NCBI GenBank assembly: GCA_002900995.3
Contig: CM035315.1
Span: 2,573,826-2,637,825, forward strand
Source of the DNA: Ganoderma boninense
Taxonomy: Eukaryota; Basidiomycota; Agaricomycetes; Polyporales; Polyporaceae
DNA length: 64,000 nucleotides
Direction of reading: 5' to 3'
Below, piece after piece: positions 22,220 through 36,967 of the stretch (position 1 is its first letter; every line of letters starts with the position of its first letter). Below the pieces are notes generated by a model, which was not told where the DNA came from, ran no database searches, and saw nothing but the letters and a program-made list of their open reading frames with translations. The position numbers and the translations under genes were made by a program.

Positions 22220-25200
22220 GGGGACGGGGTGATGGAAGGCTATGTCCGGCAATTAAAGGGGAGAGACGGGAGGAGTGGCTGGATCTGGGAGGAGAGACGG
22301 GGCTGGGAGAGCAACCCCGCTTCCTTCTATATGCCCCCGAATCACGTCCCGTCCCCTGCCCCGCGCGCGCATGACGGCTTCGCGCCTGGCGAGGGCTCTC
22401 GCACTGATCCACACACGCCGGCTGCCGCGCTGCCCTTCCTCCCTCGTTTCCCCTCCGCTGGCTCGCTCCTGGAAGCTCCGCTTGCCTTTCTTGGACGGCT
22501 TCTCAGAGCGATCCACATGTTTGGCGCGGCCAAACAATCGCCTCTGCGACTACGTACAGGCCTCGCGCCTTGGCCTCTCGTCCCCAGCCCGCATCCGACT
22601 GCCTCCTAGGGCCATCGCCGTCAGTCGCCCTTATCGCCAACATCCCATCGTCCTGTTCTCGCTTACCGCCTTGCTGCGCGCCCCTCCATTCATCCCCGGC
22701 CTCCTCCATCCCATCTCGCAACCCCCAGATCCCCTCCCCCCGCTTCCACCTCTCGTCCCAACATCCCTGCCACCCGTGCGAACATCTGCCACCCTCCCCA
22801 CACCCATTCCGCGGCCCCATCAGCACACGCGCCGCGACAACGTTGCACGCTCCCCCTCTCAAAGTGCGCGAAACCCCAGCACGTCACCCAGATAGCGTCA
22901 AACCTGCGATCGCCGGTCGCGAATCTCCTCGAGCTCTTTCGCCTAACCAGTATCTCTCTCCCGGCCCTCCGTCGCCTTCCCTGAGTTCCCTCCCGTCCCA
23001 GCCACGCGTTGTTCTTCCAGACCTCTCCTATTCCATATCATCAGCCACAATGAAATATGCACTCACACATTTCCTCTCCTCCGTCATCCATCCCTGTGAA
23101 CTCTTCCGTCCCATGCCGTACGCGTCCGTGCTCCATGGCTTTCCATGTCGTCTGCCTCGTTTTGTCGTGGCCGTCGGGCGTCAGTGCGACGCAGCCACAC
23201 TGGCGCCCATAACGACGATTACGTAATATGCGATGATAGTCGGGTGGCGCCCCTCTGTCGATCAACAGGATGTGGCGTCGCGTTGTGAAAGTTGGCCTTC
23301 ATCTTGCTCAACTGCTTAATTCTGCGGCCCTGCTGTCCCTCCCATGCCTGCTTTCCTCTTCTGTCATAACCAGCCCTCTCTTCCTTAGGGGCTGCTGTAC
23401 ACTGACGGTCGCCATCGTCTCGCCCACCAACCTTCTTCGTCTCAGCGTTCTCCCGTCAAACCCTCCTCCGTCCTGGGTCCTCGCCCCTCGCCTTCGACGT
23501 CCCTGTGTTCCAAGTCTCTCGCAACGCTCCACTTTCTATCAACCAATCGCGTGCCTCACCTCGTATTTCCCCTTCTGGCCCATCTGCCACCAACTCTGCT
23601 GCCGCGCTCGCTATCCCCGCCGTCCAATCGACGGAGAAGCGGACGGTTGCTCTCTGCTGCCTCGGAGTGGGGGCACGATCTCAGCCAGAGGCTGGGACAC
23701 AGTGGGTGACACGTAACGCTGTGCAGCGTCCTCGTTCGGCTACACGCACGCCCACACCGCGCCCTGTTCTAATTTCTATTGGTCCCTCGCCAGGCGACGC
23801 TCTCGCTCGCCCTTCTAGAAACGCTAGCTGCAACATTTCAGGGGCACCGGCCGCGTGCGGCGGGCAAGCGAACAGCCGCGACGTGGCTGCTCCCATCGAA
23901 TGCTGCCAGTCCTACCGATGCCTGCCCGCTGCTGCTGAAGCGTACTACTTACCCGTCGAACCATCCCAGCTCGCGTCGCGAAGCAGGAACGCGCGGCCGC
24001 TTGGGTCGTCACCCCAACGCGTGCGTGCAGGCCCCGGCCACCTTCCTCTGACGTCGGGGGGTGGGGGGGGACCGGCCAATGGGCGAGGGCTGCTGCAGAC
24101 CTCTCGTCGCGGCGTATGACATCATCGTCTATCGTGCCCAATCTCACGTCAAAATCAGTGATCAGGATTCAGCACGCCGGGCTTCGACGGACGGCAGGCC
24201 CTGTCGCCGTTTTGCCGGCGCCTCCGAGCCTGCGTCCGAATGCGGCAAGCGTGCCCGCCGTAACCCCCTTCTCCGAGTCCTTCTCCGGCGCACGGGCGCA
24301 GACGGAGAGCCACGATAGCGCGGGGTCCCACGTATGTTATGTTGTTCTTTTCTGTTTTTGCTTCTATGTCTCCTTCGCGCGCAGCTGTCGCTCACCACGC
24401 TCACCACGCTTCGCACAGATGCCCTTCTTGGGCGCGTCCGCGTACGCGCACGCAGCCGCTCGCTCCCCGAGGCGACGGTTCTCTCCTCCTCCCCACACGC
24501 GGTTATTCTAGGCTGGACGAGGCAGCCAGGCGCCGTACGCGTCCACCGTGCTCGCGGTGCGGAAATGCCTACGGTTGCCGGCACGGCGAGGCGAGAAGCT
24601 GACAGAAGACGCAGAAGTTGAAGCAGAAGCTAAGGGGGCGCCAGCTGGCGTGTGATGCATGATGTATGAACGGCTTCTGTCCCCTCGTCCTCGTCCTCGC
24701 CTTTTCCCCTTCCCCCCTCACGCAGCACAACACTCCACTGGGATTTTCGCGCGCAAGTGCACCACGAGGCGAGCCCGTCTCTGCTCCCGGGATCCCCGGA
24801 CCGCGCCGCGGGAGGCCCAAGTGCCGAATGACATCAACTTACACGCTCTCCGCCGCGATATTCCGCGAGATGCCAAGTGCCAGTCTCGGGCAACTCCAGC
24901 TCGCCTGGCAGTGGAAGGGGGGGGGCGGGGCCGCAGGACGTCAGGCCTCAGGGCCGCGCGCTGGGTCCCCGCTCCCTCTATATCCTTATTTGCGACGCTG
25001 GGACGAGGATCGCCTGTGGGGCCGCTCTCATGGCCACTACAAATTCGCAAAAGTCCGCCCATGCAGTCGTGCCTCAATGACCGTCACCTGCCGTCATCTG
25101 CGCCCCGGATGCACACGCACGTCGACCGCACTGCGTCCTATGTTCCAGTGCCATGGCCTTCTGCTCTGCTTCCCCTTGCCGGTCGAGAGATTCTGAATAT

Positions 25201-28200
25201 TCAGCTAGTCGCGGATAACTTAGGCGCGCGGGAAGGTGGCCTGGCGGCAATCTTGATATTGGGCCATGGGTGCAAAGTTGCGGTGGCATACATTACAATA
25301 CATTACGCATTATATTATCGCCACGGGAGACTAGCTGCGCGTGCCGGACCCGCTCCGTCGTGGATGCTGTTGTGCACCCGGACACGCCCTCGGGAAGCGC
25401 GGCGATGGACAATGTGAGTTGGGAATTGGGAATGGGCATTAGGGCACAGCCGTGTTCTGGTTCTGCTGCACTCGCAGGCCGTCACTGTCGGCGGAACATT
25501 GGCATGCATGCATGCTGGGATCAATGATCTACTCGGTGCGTGCTACACGCGTTCCTCATGTACTTAGACTATAGCATATGCTATGTGCTGACGGGCGCGG
25601 GCCGTGTGCGCTGCAGATTCAAGCTCCAGCTCGCGCGGGCACCGGCCAGCGGATAACGGGAACGGGCGTCGAACGAGCCCTCCTCGAAGCTGCGGTGCGA
25701 CGCAACCTTCCCGTTCCCGTTTCCCACTGACTCACACTCGCACACTGCAGCCAATTCGCCGTCGCCGAATCCTGCAGCCCGCAAGATCGCGATAAGCCCA
25801 CGGAATCTCCTTCTCTGCTCTCAGCATCTCGGCGCCTCCGACCGCCTGGAAGAAATCATCCGAGCTCGAGAACTACGTAGAACCTAGAACCTCCGGACTT
25901 CCGAGTGTGTGCGATGTCCTAATCCCGCAACGCACCCGCCCAGCTCCTGCCGCGGCTCGCGAACCTTATCACGGTCCTCGCCAGGTGCGCACCCCCCATC
26001 CCATCCCTAGTCTCAGCTCAGTCCCTCGTTCACCCCCGTCCTTAGCTGCGCGATGGTCTGTGGCACGCCACGATTTAGGGGTGGCTGTCGATAAGGCAAA
26101 AAGGGCTGCGACGCCTCGCGCGCGCGGCAGCGCGTTCCCACTCGCCGTGACATCAGACATGGACTCGAGCTCGATGGCCGGGCGTCTGCGTGGAACGTGG
26201 AACGTGAGCGTGAGCGAACGAGGCCGCACCGCTTCGCGGGTGCAGTTTCGGAAACGGGCATGCTTGTAGGTAGGTAGGCTGTCGGCTCTCGCCTTGGCCT
26301 CTCCCTCTGCGGTGCGTGCGGCCAGCCAATGGGCCCGCTCGTACGTACAATGCCTGGCGTGCACGCGCGCTTCCCGGGCTATGAGTACTACAGTATTAGT
26401 GCTGGGCGAGACCCGAGGTGGTACGAGCTGCTGCTTCTTCTTCGTCGTGGTCGTGGTCGTGGTCGTGTGGCCCGCGGTCTCCCTGCAGCGTCTCACCGTG
26501 CGCGGGCGCGTGAAGCTAGGCTAAGGGCCCCCGATCGCCGGGATCATGATGCAAATCCCTGCAAGAATTCACCGGGGTGCTGTACTAAGACGGCCCAGGT
26601 GGCCAGGGGTTGCACGGCGCGCCCGCACGTCCCTGCGTCACGGTGACCTGCGCGGCCCCTGTTTGCTACCCTATAGAGAGAGTTCTCACTCTCTCTAGCT
26701 GGCCTCGCGCCGGCGAATGATCATCGCGGTGCAGCTACCAATATCGTCGCGGCGGCCCTGTGCGCGGAGTCACGTCCAGGGAGCACAGGGTGGTTTTCGC
26801 CCTCGCGGGCGATATGGCACTTGGCACTGTCAGGTGGGTTCCGGGAAGTGTGCAATAACGCGCGTTGCGATCGCTGATCGTGCCAGATGCGATAAACAGA
26901 CGTGCGGGTAACCCGGCCCTATAGGCCCTCCGGCTTCGGGACTTCGGGGCTTCTTCGACTGGGGTGCAGAGGTATTCCAGAGCCGGCCTGCCCCCTGTCC
27001 ACCGCGCACGCACACACACTGTTCCAGCCCGCAGTGGGGCCCTCGGTTGCGGCCAGATCGCAACGCTTCACGACGGCAGTCGAATATCAACATCGTTGCG
27101 TTGTGCGCTCCAGGAGCGTTGAAGATCATGCACGAGAACTCGCACACGAACGCGATCACGAACAGGGACGACGAGACGAAGGAGACCGAGACAGATCGAT
27201 GAACAGGAGAATAGCGTCGCTGCGCGCCGTCCATTTGACACTAGCAACTTCGAATTCCTAGGGTTCGTTCGTCACTGGTCACTCATGTCCCAGGCAGCGG
27301 GCCCGCTGCCCAGCGTCCCCACACTTGCGCAGCGCCGAGTGGAGGGTAGGTGCATATTCTGAGTCTATCAAAGACTGGCTCCGGCACTAGCACCCGGCAC
27401 CTGACCCCTGCGCCGCCCGCGCATCCATTGCAATTGCAATCTGCCTCTAGGGCCCGCCGCAGACGGCATCGATGTGGGTGCAGATGCAGATGCGTACAGT
27501 ACAGCACTTAGAAGGCCGGGGGAGGGCGTTACGACAGCTCGGCGACGCAAGATGGATGGCGCGTTGCGATCACGATCATCGACGGTGGATCAGCCATTCA
27601 CCGTGCCCCTTCGAGCAGTCCTCTCTCCCACACCGCACCCTGAACTCCTTCCGGCCCGGGTCCTCCATTTACTGTCGGAGGAGGACGACAATCCACGCGA
27701 AGACCAAGATGGACACGGCGCCGGAGCTTGGGTATGTCACCGTCGCTCTATCCTCCTCACCCGCGCCCGCGCTGTGGCTTTCATTAGCAGCCTCTCAAGC
27801 TGCAAACGCTCTAGAACCGTCCGACGGCGGCTACTAGGCTACGCGAGAGCGAGAGAAGCCGGCGTGCGATGGTGGTCGTTCCTGGCGTCCTCGGGTCCGC
27901 CATCTCACATTGTTCTTCCCTGGGATTCGCGCGCTCATACTAGGACGCGACGGGACGTCATTGGGCCTGATCCCGAAAATTTAAGGGCTTCCCTCACGAC
28001 TCGGACATCTTCTTCTCGAGCGCGCGCGGAGACCAGTGCGGGGGCGGCGAGCGCGGCTCTGGCATGGGCGATATGGAGGACGCGACGCGGCGGAGCGCAC
28101 GCTTCGCACGTTCGTTCATTGCTAGTCATTCGCGAACTCGAACGACTCTCGGGATCCATACGTACATCGTCCTGACGCCACCAGCGCCAGCGCCAGAAGG

Positions 28201-29674
28201 ACCGCTGCTGACTCAGATTGTTGACTGGGACAGGCTGCAAAGCGCCGGATGACATTGACCTCATCAGTATCGTCGCCCGAATGCCAGCACATACCGGGCG
28301 CGCTTGCAACAACAACGTTGCATCTGCATCTGCACTCCGCGTGCGGATAGTGCGGGCGGAAACCCTAACAACTTCGACAGAACGGGATGGGATGGGGATG
28401 GGCACCGGAAGTCGCACGCACCGCTTCGGGGCCTGCAGTGCTACGTACTCAAGTAAGTAGGTGCACGCCTGCAGGTCCAAGGACTGGCAGCGTCGGAATC
28501 CGCATTGGCAATAGCCGCCAGGCACCCACTCCCGCCGCCGCACGAAGCTTATACGCTAGATTCAGAACTCACTCCGAGTCCGGCTGGGCCTGCGGGCATC
28601 ACGATAGCTCGCGGGGATTCGCAGGAGGTGCGCGGGCCCATCGAGCTGATGGCCCGGGCAGACGGCGGGGCTCGATGCGGAGTCTCTCTCACGGCGACGC
28701 CGCGCGCTCGTTGGTGCTGGGGCTGCAGGAGTCTCGTGGCTCGTGGCGGAGCTGCCAGGGCTAGGGATCAATATCAGTATTCAATTGGAGGCGTGCGTGT
28801 ATGGGTGCGGGTACGTATACGGTGTCAGCGGTTGGGCGTGGCAGGAACGCGATGGGCGTGTAATGGAGATGTGAGTATCTACGGTACGTGCAGTCGTAGG
28901 ATGCGCTGCGCTCGAGGAGCTTCGCTGACTGACTTTGCTTGGGAGCCTCTCTGCGCTGGGACGCCCACAACGAGCGTGGAACGGGTCTTGCCTTCTGGTG
29001 GCGATGGCACGCGCCCGTCACGGCGACGGTTGTACGTCAGAGGGCGGCAGGAGCACCTGCGATAACCAGTCGAGGTTTTCTCGGATGTGGTACGGTGGGC
29101 GTACGGGGATTCCTGTCTCCCGGTGGTTGTGCGCCCCGGCTCACGATAGCTATGAAATCGAACAGGAGAGAGGCATCTGCCATTGGCTCTCGATCAGACA
29201 ACACCACCAGAACGCTGCCCAGCCTCTTCCCCCCGCATCATGGAATGGACCCCCGAATCCCTGGACGACCGACAAAGAAGTTCATACCATCCCACATCGT
29301 TCGCACTCTCGGACAGTCAGATGGGTGCGCGGTTCGAGCCCGATGGACAAGCGGAAGCGGGGCGGTGACGAGGCTGGTTAGAGAGTTTCCGTGCCACAGG
29401 CGACATATCGGTGCTTCGTGGCGTCGACGTCGACGTCCACCCAGATATCGATATCATGCCCGTCGATGGGCGTCGACGTCCGTCGTCCGTTCCTCGTTCT
29501 GGTCGCCTTGCCCGGCCCGCCCCATCCCGCTCCCTCCCCGGCAGCGGCATCCGATCGAGGAGACTTCAGCGACGGAGTCAACAGGTTCGTCAGGTTCGAA
29601 TTCAGCATCTCGATGCAACCGTGCATGGCTTGCGTCCCCTCTGACCCCGCTCGCCTTCGAAACTCGATCTCGTC
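22220..29674. other. GC-rich gene desert, first part
   Basis: Over 7 kb with many overlapping open frames on both strands, as expected from high GC, but none with a domain, codon bias, or splice-consistent extension. The left end should hold the promoter of the Ser-rich gene. Notable small items: G-run at about 24,056-24,070, a GTGGTC tandem at 26,441-26,470, and a perfect TAGAGAGAG / CTCTCTCTA hairpin at about 26,674-26,697. Confidence 0.45.
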
Positions 29675-32510
29675 GCGTTCTTCGTATCTGTCGCGACGGT
29701 GGGGGCCCGCAGCTCGAGGACAATCTGGAGAAGGAGGTCCAGGGCCTCAGTGCGATCCGCCCGTGCCGGCAACGCGCGGGGGGGAGGGGGTGGATCGCGC
29801 CCGAGAGCACGGCGCTGGGGCCCAGCGGAACGGAGGCTACGTGCGCTGTCAGGAGGCGACGGCAAGGGCTTCCATTCGTCCCTGTCCCTGTTCTCTGCGC
29901 CTCCCTTGCTCCTCCGCTTGCGTCTGGCCTCATCGAGCGTCGAGACTCGAGGGCGACCATATGGGACGCTTCTACTGACTCAGTCGTCGTAGCGCGCGGA
30001 GGAAGTGCGGGCATGCCGGAGACACGCTTGCGTTACACGCCTTTGACTTGCGCTACTGCTACGAACGTCAAGCCACTTCGACCGTGCGGACACTGGCCGT
30101 GGGCGTCTCCGGGAGTCCGGAGGGAGGAGGATTTTAGAGTTTCCCCGGCCGACGTCCTCATATGGGTGTCCTGCCAGCCAGAGTGCGGGCTGCGGGTGAG
30201 ATCGAAGAGACGGCGACGGTGCGTTGACTAGTAGCCGTTATCACTGATGAAACCGTTGTTCTTCTCTGCTGGAAGATTCGAGCTCACACTGGTGGCTGCA
30301 GCACGCGATGGCCACTGATATCGAAGGCACTTGCTCGTTTAGGGTCCTGTCGGATTGACAGTTGGTCGAGCGATCCGGTCACCCCCGTCTCTAGCGTTTC
30401 AACGCGCTCGCCGATGGAGATGGGCCCGGGGCCTGGTTGCCCGCGGTCGCCGTGTGGGGGTGGCATCTCGGACTGGCACCTCGCTTCCAACAAAGCAAAC
30501 CCTTGCTTTGGCCCAAGGCTCTGCGTCGTCTCGTCCGTTCGCTCGTCCGATCCCGGCATCTCTTCGCGAAGGCCGCCCAAGGACAATTAATCAGCGGGTT
30601 GATAAAGTGGACATGGTCTGGTGAGCATTTTTTGCGTTGCGCCCTCCGCCAGCATACAGTAGACCCTGAAACTGAACTTGAAAAATCGGGTTCTGGAGGC
30701 GCTGCTGGTTAATGGGATCTGGAGTCCAGTGATCGGCGTCTCGCTCTAAGCGAAGTCCAGGACGACAGCGGGAAGTCGCTCGGGCGGCAGGTATGTTTTT
30801 CTTCCTCAACATTCATCACTCACCCGTTCCCGAGCCTATTTTCGAACCACCACCATTCTCAATTGAGTGCGGGCCGGGCCACATCGATGGAGGTGCCTTC
30901 GCTCGTCGCAATCGCTTATGGTGAAGGATGCCGTGATGTCGTAAACCGCTCCCGATAGCGATAACATTGGGTTAACCTCCCGGGCCCGGTAGAGCTTCAC
31001 ACTCGTTCGTCCTCGGTGGTTCGCCTGGCATGTGACTGGGGTCGTGGTGGTTCAGGGTGGTGGCGCATCGCGATCGCCCGCTGCGCCGCACGGTGTTGAT
31101 TACACCCGGAAGACGGCGAATACAGTGTTCTCAACCACAGCCCACATGATCACCACATCCCCCCGCCGTGCGGTCGCCTCCCGGAATACGTTGAGGGAAG
31201 CCCGGAGGTGAGGAGAGCCTGCGGCACGCCCGGGCTTCGAGGGGGTGCAGCGAAGATGCGGCGCGGGCTGACATCTCCCCGCACTGTCCCGGGCTATTGG
31301 GATGGGTGGGGAGGGAGCGGGGCGGGTATCGAGGAGTGGCGTCGGCGGGTGGTTCTGGGACTGTATTGCCGACGACAGCCTGGGTCGTCTTACGTCCTCG
31401 GAAGCACCAGAACCCCCACCGCCAGGCCCGAAGACGAGGGACGGTGAATGCATCGTGCTCGTGCTCGACGCTCGTGCTCGGTGCTCTCGCAGGCGGCTCC
31501 CTACTCGCGGTGCTTATCTCTGCGTCCGAGTCCGCCCATCCGCCCGTCTGGAGAGCGCAGGAGTCAATTGAACTGCGCGCGGGCGGAGGGAGGAAGGCGG
31601 GCTTCGGCGGTTGATCCTCGCGAATACTAGCACTGACTCGCACTCGGAGTCTAAGCGTCGTGTATCGTCCGATGCCGGCTCGGAGGCGCGTCAGACGTGA
31701 GGCTTCGTATGGGTTCTCCGCGCACCAGGGAATTTGGGAACCGCTGCCGGTGGCCAGCGGAAGCACGGTGAATACGGGACAACAGTTTAGCAGCGCGTTC
31801 GCGGATTCGTCTGCGTTCTCCGTCGGTGCCTCGGTGGTCTTATGCGCACGGGAGAAGAGAGAGTGGAGCAGGAGAAGGAGAGGAAGCGGGCTCGGATGCA
31901 CGTTCGCGTGGGACGAGTCCGAGGCCTGAGGCTCGAGGATGCAGGTAAGCTCCGGGTGCCGGCATAGCTCGCGTCACCTGTCGTCGCTGACGGGCCCTTC
32001 CCTGGTCGTGCCCACACGTCTCCTGGTCCGGCGGATGTCCACGGCCCGCGCACTGCGAAAATCATCGTCGACCCACGCGCGACGACTCAGGAAATTCGCT
32101 GGCTTGTTTGGGATGGAGTGTACATACCGTCGGCAAATAAACGAGGGACGGGCTGTGTTCCGGTGAGTCGTGCACTTTCTCTCTGCCTTGAGGAGGGTTG
32201 CATATGGCATATGGCGTCCCCCGTTTCCGAACAGAATAGATAGATGGGCTGCAGCCGGTTGGCTCACTCTAGATCCATGGACTCACGCCTTCTTGGAATG
32301 TGCCTCGCAACGGCTTCTTCGAATTCTCTGGCACGCTCACTCGCCCGGAAGGTCGTCCCCGAGAATCCAGGCGAGGCGCACCCCTCCCCCCCTCACGCCC
32401 AGGCGGGCAACGGAGATCCTGCAACGGAGCTCAGCGCAAAGCCAACTCAAACGGAACCTGTGGGTGTGCCCCTCGCCCGTCTGTCCCCATCCACACTCCC
32501 TGGCCATTCA
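29675..32510 (+). repeat. Dispersed repeat, copy A (long form)
   Basis: Two parts of this stretch, about 29,675-29,830 and 31,549-32,510, are collinear with copy B at 43,395-44,640 in the same orientation. Landmarks shared with little change: GCGTTCTTCGTATCTGTCG, TGGAGAGCGCAG, GTATGGGTTCTCCGCGC, GCAGGTAAGCTCC, the block ending in a GTGTACAT..CGGCAAATAA string, and CAACTCAA.CGGAACCT. The 1.7 kb between the two parts is absent from copy B. The copies are well diverged with many indels, so the family is old. No transposase, reverse transcriptase or terminal repeats were seen, so the class is unknown. Confidence 0.65.
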
Positions 32511-35500
32511 GTTGCTCGGTGTCTTGCCATCGCCAGGTCCTCGGGCTCTGCGATCGCCATCCGTCCGAAGCCCAGGAAGCGTGCTCTAAGCTCTGGTATT
32601 AAGCTCTGGGCTCCAGTCCCTCATTTGCGTTTGCGTTTGGATGCATGCATGGTAATTGAATGCAATTGCAGAGCGGCGGGTGCATAGAGAGAGAGAAGAG
32701 AGAGATCAGGGCATCTCCCCACGCCCAGCATGAACCTTCCGCGCGGACGGGCGAGTGGTCTTGTGGTTTCCCGCTCGACAGCACCTTGTTCGCGCGTGCG
32801 CCTCGCGACGCGGCGCTGTGCCCACCATCGCCGCCGCTCGCCTGTGCTCACCAGCGAACGGGCACTTGGGGCTGGGGCTGGGGAAGATGCGGGCCGCCGT
32901 TACGCGTAAGGGCGAACCACGGCAGCGGGTGATGAATGACGCGAACGCGAGGGGATGGCTGCGGTGTGGCCGGGCGCGATCTGGTGCGCAAGAGAGGCCC
33001 TTCCATCCTATCAGTGCGCGATGGAAGCCGCGGCATACGCTTTGCGGCCGCGGCCGCAGATGAGCTGAGATGCCAGCAGGGATAGTCACGCCTGTTCGTC
33101 GTCGTACGCTTCATCGCGTGCTCCGCTCCCCGACGGGTCCAGGGCATGGACATGCCGAGCTCAGCTAACTGGCAACCTCGGAGTCGGCGCAATGGGAAGG
33201 TGGCGTTGTGGGATGGTACGATGCGTGCGATCCTTCTCCTGGGCCTTCTGTTCGGCTGCGTGGTTATCATATCAGTGATGTCAGATGTTATTGATATCTG
33301 CATGTGCGATCCTGGTGGTGGTAGTACGCTCTCGGCGTCCTGGCGGTGCGCTCATTGCTGGCCAGACATGTTAGAGAAGCCGGAAAACCGCCAGTGGCTG
33401 GCCTGCCTGTCAAATATAGTTGTTACATACCTCCTTGGACAGAGCGTTACGTGCAGCGATCCGGCACCATACTCGATAAAACCATAGAGGACCCGGATAT
33501 TCAGGAGCGCCGTATATATCTCAAACAGTGTAAGCTTTCACCTGTGGTCGTGAAATTCCGCTTCTGCAGTGATGGGCGTAATCTATCAAATTGATTCCAT
33601 GGAACATGGAACTCGATGGTTTTCTCGCTCTGATAACCTCCTGCTATCACGTGCCACATGTTCTACGAGAGTTGCCTAATGTAGAAAGACGCCTGACATA
33701 CGAATGGAGATGTTCCAGCGCCGGAGGATGATAACGATGTCCTGTGTTGGTCCTCATCCTCGTCACTCCGATGCACCCGAACTCCGCTGTTTTGAAAACC
33801 TACGAATGTGTTATGGACATCATTCTCATCGGCCAGATGAAGGTTGTCATGCCGGCACGCCACCGCCAGCTCGCCAGATGGACTTGACGGTTCTTGCCCC
33901 TTGCCACCTTGAACTCCGCACCATTCACTGACGGTGCACCCGAGGCTTCTATCTACCGCGGCGTTAGTGGCTGTATTCAGGGCACCACTCTCAACACGCT
34001 CCATCCCAGAGACGGAGAGCCTCAACACGACCCTCGCCCGCTGTTCTGGTAGCTCTCCAAGTGCCGTCAGTCCGCAGACTCGAGCTAGAGCTCCCTCAGG
34101 AGAGCTCCATCCGTTTCTTTCTCCCAAAGGATCTGCGACAGTCGGCATATACGGGGTGCGACAGCGATGACTCACCGCCTGGCACACCGTGCCCACGGCC
34201 TCTGCTCCTAGCACACCTCGTTGCATGGAGAGAGTTCACCCCGCCAGGGCCACCGTCGGATACCGCCGCGGCCTCTATACTGACATCCGAGGCTCCACAG
34301 ATAGCGGATGTATACCGGACGGGTCTTCAGCTAGGGAGCACCGCTCCATGCCTCGAGCCAGCACGCCCGCACTCCGCGCGCCGCCGCGGTGCTGCGGCTA
34401 TACATATTGTGGACGTGCCCGTCGACCCCGCATCGATATCCGCTCGAACCTAAGGCCTGAGCCTCCGAGCCTGCGTCCCGGGTTCTAAACCCCTCGAGGC
34501 GTGCAGCACGCTTGGCCCGACTCGGACTCCTGCGTCGTCTCGCCGGTGCACGTGCGGAAGCACTGTGGTACCGATCGCCCATGCATCAACCTGCGAGCCT
34601 CGAGCTTCGACGCAAGCGTCGCGCGTCGGAGCTTGTTCCAGCCTGGCGGGCGAGCAGGTGGGTGGGTTACGACAGAATATGGACGCTCGAATCTTGGCTG
34701 ACAGCCGTGGCCCGTCCAGTTCAGCGTCGCCCGGGCCGTTGATTGACTCGGACGACAGTCCTGAGCGGCCATTCCTCAGGCCTCATGCCACAGGCTGAGG
34801 CCGACCAGAAACAGAGCAGCGCGCGGGGAAACAGCACGAGAGCGTGGTGACGAAGGACAGAGAACAGGCGAGCCTCCGCCGAGCAGCGGCGGCCATTGTC
34901 GAGCGTGCCTCGCGCCACTGGTCGGCAGGCACAGAGTCCCAGCTGCAGGGCACAGGCCCGGGTTGGGCCCGGGCGACAGGATGCACGCTGCAGGGGAGTC
35001 ATGCGCCTCAGCTTGAGATGGTTGTGATCGCATATGATTCCGCCGCCCTGCGATCCGTGTCCCCGAGATCGGGACATGAGCGCTGAACTGTTCGCCCGTC
35101 TTATCCTCATCGTGCACGGTGACGCAGAGAGAACGGTAGTCCGCCCGCCGCCACTGGGAGAGCCGTGGGGTGGCCACTAGATAGGAGGGCAGATCCTCTC
35201 TGCCGGCGGACCGGGGCGGCGTTGTTCGGGAGGGCTGCCCTCCGGAGACGGGTCGACTCCGATCAGCCACGCTCAGAGGTTGTGTCTTGGCTCCGCACTC
35301 CAAGGACGATGCCAGCTTCACGATGTCGAGCTTGGACACCCGGAGAGGGCGGGAAGACGGTGAGTCGTAGTTTGTCGACACCGGGCGAAGTCTTGAAGAG
35401 ACATGGAGCAGGGACCGTATGAATAGGCACTAGTCCTCCGTAGGCCGCTGTCTTATGCGCAGTGGGAGACGATGCATGCGGGATACATGGAGCATCGCGT

Positions 35501-36967
35501 GTACGTTCGCAGTTGCCGGTGAGTGTGAAGTGACCCCCGTCCCTATCACATTCGCCCGGTCGTTTGGGCTGCTCCATTCACCCTTTATGATGTTCACTCG
35601 ATGTCGCGATTTTATTTCCCCGGCTGCGGGAGCTACTGGCGCGACTCTTGGCGCAAGAATGGCTTCGGAGCACCGCTGCTGTACGCTCTGCATATAGTAG
35701 CAGTCTGAACGGGTACGTGCTTCCTATGTCTATCCGATGCCCTCCGACACTTAGCTAAGAATGTTGCAGCGTTGGTCGACGTGTGGAATGCCTTATTAGC
35801 AGCGCTGCCGGACAGAGGCATGCTGCCGCTCTCCACGGAGGAGAGACGGATTGGTAAGTGGTCGGGTCATGAAGTAACCGGCAATCGATACTCTCGATCT
35901 CAGATAAATGTTTGTGGGAGTCACCGTCCGCTCTCGGAGTCCTCGGAAAAGATTTTCAGAAGGGCTACAGACAGTCCGACAATGTAGGGTAAGCTCCCTA
36001 CTAAGTGGCTCGATGTCGGGGCTCAGAACAAGGGACGACTCGGAACCTCAAAAAGGTGTAGGCTTTGTGAAGAGGAGAAGTCCAGAGACACCAGACGTGG
36101 ACTGTACCGGGGCGTTAGTCCGAAAGAAACCTCTTGACCGTAAGACCACGATCAAGGCTGGTAAAACTAAACAGGATTCGTAGTTCGTTCGTAGAGGCTG
36201 AAACGAGCGGGCGAGGGTGCAGGCGAGGGTCCAGGCCAAGGGCGCCGTGAATGAGGCAAATGCATCGAGCATACACAGGAGCGAACAAATCAATACATGC
36301 AGGCTATAGTAGACTCCAGCGCGGTGATGATATCACCAGCAGGATCAGAACGATAATGAAGGCTGCGAGCTGAAAGTGGATCCATGTTGAGGTTGCGCAA
36401 AGCCATAGCGGGGCAAGTCACTACACCACACAATGATGCCATAGACCCGCACGAAGATGGCCCTTGAGTACTTGAGTGAGATGCAGGGGGCCAGAAGAGC
36501 GGAGGGGGTGAGAGATGTATTTGACATACCATTGCTAATTACGAGGCGAGAAGGAACTTACTCACAGCTACTGGTATAAGTACGAAGAGCTATATCCGTG
36601 CTTCAATATCCTGCCCTTCGTATCATCTCTTGCTCATCGTCTCGTCAATGCTGTGAGTCCTTCTCCGTCCATTCGCGCTTCTTCCGGCTTCCGGCTTCGA
36701 GGCGGTTGTAATACGGTCGTACTGTTGTGAGTCTGATGCCATCGAAAGGGTGCGCCGGCGAACCGCTACCATGGCACGCGTCGCACACACAATTGATCAA
36801 GTAGATAGCTTTAAACCCGGAGAACTTGAAGAGCCACGTATTAAAGCAGGAGGCAGGAACCAGCAGGATAGGTTTCAGGCCTAGGATTCCAACAGACACG
36901 TAGAGATAAGAAGGGCAGTCCGAGTCCAAGTGCAGTGCCAGTGGGACCATACTGTACCAGGCTGACT
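32511..36967. other. Gene desert, second part
   Basis: No gene could be supported. Reading frames of 60-190 codons occur on both strands without domain or consistent splicing. One (33,146-33,487, +) has a hydrophobic stretch that could span a membrane, but nothing else supports it. The right end (minus strand, 36,690-36,960) has a hydrophobic open frame that is cut by the LTR element. Confidence 0.4.

Noticed and set aside
29230..29346. tRNA gene suggested by a GGTTCGAGCCC T-loop-like word near 29,331
   Set aside because: No acceptor, D-arm or anticodon stems could be paired around it.
28939..30231. 430-codon plus-strand frame in the gene desert
   Set aside because: Composition (Arg, Pro, Ser, Gly, Cys, Trp) matches random GC-rich sequence; no domain, and it runs into the repeat copy A.
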